From contig CAJXTZ010000080.1 of the NCBI GenBank assembly GCA_913061345.1, forward strand, positions 1-7,695: DNA of 7,695 bases. Reading direction: 5' to 3'. The position numbers and the translations under genes are program-made. The notes below the pieces were generated by a model. That model was not told where the DNA came from. It saw only the letters and a list, made by a program, of their open reading frames with translations, and ran no database searches. Each line of letters opens with the position of its first letter. Position 1 is the stretch's first letter. Source of the DNA: an uncultured Erythrobacter sp. Its GTDB lineage: Bacteria > Pseudomonadota > Alphaproteobacteria > Sphingomonadales > Sphingomonadaceae. This document shows, piece after piece, positions 5,977-7,695 of the stretch.

Positions 5977-6189
5977 TTACCCATATGAAGTCTTCAAATA
6001 GGTCTGCCATAGTACTCTTTCGAACAGAGGCTTCACACGCGAGGGTTCATTGTATTTCGCGGATGTGGCATAGGCCTCCACCAAATGAAGGTCGAGGTCA
6101 ATTGCGTCAAACTTTCTGACAGCTCCTCAACCCCGTCACGCAGCTGAGGTGTCCAAGCTCGGCGGACGCCGCAGTCCTTTGACCAACAT
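5977..6189 (-). pseudogene. Frameshifted small ORF of unknown family upstream of the MerT-like gene
   Basis: Read on the minus strand, three coherent peptide pieces lie in successive frames: MLVKGLRRPPSLDTS from an ATG at 6189, then QLRDGVEELSE, then FDAIDLDLHLVEAYA continuing through AKYNEPSRVKPLFERVLW to a TAA at 5979-5977. Joined, they give a protein of about 70 residues, mostly helical, acidic and without cysteines or a signal peptide. Single-base losses near 6110 and near 6145 would explain the breaks; these could be real decay or assembly errors. I do not recognise the family. The TAA is nine bases from the GTG of the MerT-like gene and forms part of its ribosome site, so the two were cotranscribed. 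The lack of any MerR-like helix-turn-helix argues against a merR remnant. Confidence 0.5.
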
Positions 6190-6222
6190 AGCCGCGCTCA
6201 ACAGCTATTGTACCTGAAAGGC

Positions 6223-6313
6223 GGAACCCCGCGCCAGGGTTGGGTGAAGCGCGGGGTTCCTGAACGGCCCCGGGACACCTGCGATCCGCAGGGTTCAGGG
6301 GGAGGTGGGGCCG
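6223..6313. repeat. Cluster of overlapping inverted repeats
   Basis: GGAACCCCGCGC (6223-6234) and GCGCGGGGTTCC (6249-6260) are perfect 12-bp complements around a 14-base loop. CCTGAAC (6259-6265) pairs with GTTCAGG (6293-6299) around an inner perfect hairpin CCTGCG-ATC-CGCAGG (6278-6292). CGGCCCC (6265-6271) pairs with GGGGCCG (6307-6313). The elements share bases, so the first and second hairpins cannot fully form together. On the minus strand this lies ~35-125 bases upstream of the relic and MerT-like unit. It could be a leader RNA structure, a REP-like element, or a terminator without a T-run. Confidence 0.6.
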
Positions 6314-6505
6314 CCATTCGATTAACGAGGAGAAAACCGATCGGGACCGGATTTGGTTTTACCGTACACCTAATCGCTTACGCTTCTTGCCAATCTATAT
6401 ATCGAACAGATAGATCCACTCGCAGGTGTGGCGACGCGCTCAAATCCTAGCATGAGCATGCTATATTCACGCCGACATGCAATTGCTGGCAACCTGCTCG
6501 CGCAA
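6314..6505. other. Intergenic region with no gene
   Basis: No coherent ORF is visible on either strand. A + strand AACGAGGAGAAAACC near 6323 resembles a ribosome site but has no ATG or GTG at a workable distance. ATCTAT (6393-6398) and ATAGAT (6410-6415) form a small inverted repeat. AATTGC (6481-6486) and GCAATT (6502-6507) flank the end of the peroxiredoxin gene and could be a weak hairpin at its 3' end. Confidence 0.45.
6448..6463. repeat. Palindrome TAGCATG-AG-CATGCTA
   Basis: Two perfect 7-base arms (6448-6454 and 6457-6463) are separated by two bases. This length and symmetry suit a dimeric repressor operator. TATATT at 6462-6467 could be a -10 on the + strand, but no gene follows in that direction and no -35 is evident, so function is open. 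Confidence 0.35.
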
Positions 6506-7168
6506 TTAGTCGATCGGTTCTTGGATCACACGCAAATACGGTTTCTTTTCGTCCCAGCCATCGGGATATTTGGCTTTCGCATCTTCGTCCGACAAGGAAG
6601 GCGGAATGATCACATCATCACCCTTCTGCCAATTAACCGGTGTCGCTACACCCTTGCGTTCGGTGAGTTGCACCGAATCCAGCAGCCGGAGCACTTCATC
6701 GAAATTCCGCCCGCTGCTCATCGGATAAAGCAGCATGGCGCGAATTTTCTTGTCTGGCCCGATGATATAGACAGCGCGGACGGTGGCGTTATCGGCTGCG
6801 GTTCGCCTCTCCGCATTACCCGCTTCGTCGGCCGGCAGCATATTATAAAGCTTGGCGACCTGAAGGTCGCTGTCGCCGACCACGGGATAGTCGACCTTAT
6901 TTCCACTCACCTCCTCGATATCGGGAAGCCAATCGCGATTATCCTGGCTGCTGTCGACCGAAAGGCCAATAATCTTGGTGTCGCGTTTGGCAAATTCCTC
7001 GCCAAGCCCGGCCATATAACCAAGCTCGGTCGTGCAAACCGGTGTAAATGCCTTGGGATGGGAAAAGAGGATTGCCCAGCTGTCACCCATCCAATCATGG
7101 AAATGAATGCTGCCTTGTGTGGTCTGGGCTGTGAAATTGGGGGCTGTCGAGCCAATTGAAAGGGTCAT
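6506..7168 (-). CDS. 1-Cys peroxiredoxin, Prx6 subfamily
   Basis: The 220-residue cytoplasmic enzyme reduces hydrogen peroxide and alkyl hydroperoxides with one catalytic cysteine. The thioredoxin-fold domain (~1-150) carries HPKAFTPVCTTELG at 37-50, with the family's catalytic Thr42 and peroxidatic Cys45. The supporting Arg is R131 in ATVRAVYIIGP. The C-terminal extension (~160-220) has TPVNWQKGDDVIIPP, a Prx6-type signature. No other cysteine occurs in the protein, so there is no resolving Cys and recycling must use an external thiol such as glutathione with a glutaredoxin or glutathione transferase. Length and motif order are standard. AGGAG lies seven bases before the ATG on this strand, which fixes the start. 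It follows the SPW-like gene in the same direction with a 135-bp gap, and a promoter inside the gap is likely. Confidence 0.95.
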   Translation of the reverse strand: MTLSIGSTAPNFTAQTTQGSIHFHDWMGDSWAILFSHPKAFTPVCTTELGYMAGLGEEFAKRDTKIIGLSVDSSQDNRDWLPDIEEVSGNKVDYPVVGDSDLQVAKLYNMLPADEAGNAERRTAADNATVRAVYIIGPDKKIRAMLLYPMSSGRNFDEVLRLLDSVQLTERKGVATPVNWQKGDDVIIPPSLSDEDAKAKYPDGWDEKKPYLRVIQEPID

Positions 7169-7196
7169 GTAAATACTCCTACTTATCTTGTGGGAA

Positions 7197-7226
7197 CTCA
7201 GGGCACATTTCTAGCGATGCTCTGAG
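7197..7226. repeat. Imperfect inverted repeat upstream of the peroxiredoxin gene
   Basis: CTCAGGGCA (7197-7205) and TGCTCTGAG (7218-7226) match as inverted arms with one mismatch and a 12-base spacer. It lies 29-58 bases before the peroxiredoxin start on the minus strand, so it could be an operator; it could also be a hairpin ending the SPW-like transcript. No T-run follows on either strand. Confidence 0.35.
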
Positions 7227-7303
7227 AAGAATGCGGGTCCGACCTCGTCTTCATCCTGTTCCTAAAGGAAGAGCGCCAGATCCGCTTTGCTCGGGTCAAC
7301 CGG

Positions 7304-7693
7304 TCATACGACAAACCGATCCCAGCCAGCATAATGCTCACCGCTACGCTTGCCTTGAGGCAGGCTCAGTCCGATCAAAAGCAGACCGACCGCAACCGAC
7401 GCCACCGTTCCGGCAGACGACGCTCCCGCTAGGAGGAATGGCGCTGCGACAAGCCAAGCTCCGAATGCAGCGTTTATGAAGCGCAGGGTGCGCGCGACTT
7501 CCGCAGTCGCGATGATTGCCACCGTAATCACCAAAGCACCCACCACGTGATCGCTGTTGGCCATCGCCCCCTCGCTGCCAAGCGTTATCCTTGTCAGCAT
7601 CAACCAGGCTCCCAGAGCCGTGCTGGCCATCAGGGTCCACGGGAAGGTCACGCCGCGCACCGTGTTGTTCCAGATCGAGCGCGCATCGGTCAT
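7304..7693 (-). CDS. SPW-repeat-like membrane protein, possibly partial
   Basis: The visible 129 residues contain four hydrophobic segments: ~17-34 (PWTLMASTALGAWLMLT), ~50-66 (VVGALVITVAIIATAEV), ~72-90 (FINAAFGAWLVAAPFLLAG) and ~95-111. The pattern GALVITxAxIAxAEVAR, then RFxNxxFGxWLxxAPFLL, then GLxLIGLSLPxG and a final EHYxGWDRFVV matches proteins of the SPW repeat family (PF03779), though the SPW triplet itself is degenerate (FPW, APF). The function of this family is unknown. The frame is open to the window edge: the ATG at 7693 lies two bases from the end. Related domains can be the C-terminal part of longer proteins, including vitamin K epoxide reductase-like ones, so this may be only the tail. 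The internal Met is therefore an unproven start. The tail ends 135 bp before the peroxiredoxin gene. Confidence 0.75.
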   Translation of the reverse strand: MTDARSIWNNTVRGVTFPWTLMASTALGAWLMLTRITLGSEGAMANSDHVVGALVITVAIIATAEVARTLRFINAAFGAWLVAAPFLLAGASSAGTVASVAVGLLLIGLSLPQGKRSGEHYAGWDRFVV

Positions 7694-7695
7694 AT

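Noticed and set aside
6207..6235. MerR-type promoter with TACAAT -10 on the minus strand
   Set aside because: No TTGACA-like -35 occurs at 17-19 bases and no mer-operator dyad sits in the spacer.
6223..6260. GGAAC as an alphaproteobacterial EcfG (general stress) -35 box
   Set aside because: On neither strand is there a CGTT-like -10 at 15-18 bases; the GGAAC arises from the arms of the inverted repeat.
6259..6313. Integron attC site or transposon end
   Set aside because: No GTTRRRY/RYYYAAC core pair, no integrase or transposase and no flanking target duplication are visible.
6428..7159. 243-residue + strand ORF opposite the peroxiredoxin
   Set aside because: The minus strand encodes an unmistakable Prx6 with PVCTTE and TPVNW motifs; this is its antisense shadow.

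Overview
The window reads as accessory, stress-related DNA from an alphaproteobacterium, most likely a sphingomonad or Erythrobacter-type marine relative. I infer this from the GC-rich coding sequence, the codon style and the gene set; no rRNA or marker gene confirms it. Bases 1-50 are not genomic. They are an untrimmed Illumina Nextera adapter, so position 51 is a contig end.

Left block, + strand (51-4858): the C-terminal end of an amino-acid-permease-like membrane protein cut by the contig end; then a tight run of a glutaredoxin fused to a MauE/DoxX-like membrane domain, a small potassium-channel-like protein, a three-helix membrane protein with a DUF305 domain, and a small lipoprotein. Two of these junctions are 4-bp ATGA overlaps. 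After a strong hairpin come an NAD(P)-binding SDR-like protein and a 450-residue CstB-like persulfide dioxygenase with two rhodanese domains. Together these suggest handling of thiol, persulfide and metal stress at the inner membrane and in the cytoplasm.

Middle block (4859-6505): mostly decayed or non-coding. A broken C-terminal half of a second, ETHE1-type persulfide dioxygenase directly follows the intact one. Next is roughly 320 bp with no recognisable gene. On the minus strand a MerT-like membrane protein is intact, and nine bases upstream of it lies a short frameshifted relic. Further out is a cluster of overlapping inverted repeats (6223-6313). No merR, merP or merA is visible.

Right block, minus strand (6506-7695): a 1-Cys peroxiredoxin of the Prx6 type, preceded by an SPW-repeat-like membrane protein that reaches the window edge and may be the C-terminal part of a longer protein.

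I see no CRISPR array, tRNA, rRNA, transposase or integrase. No regulator gene is visible for any of these units.
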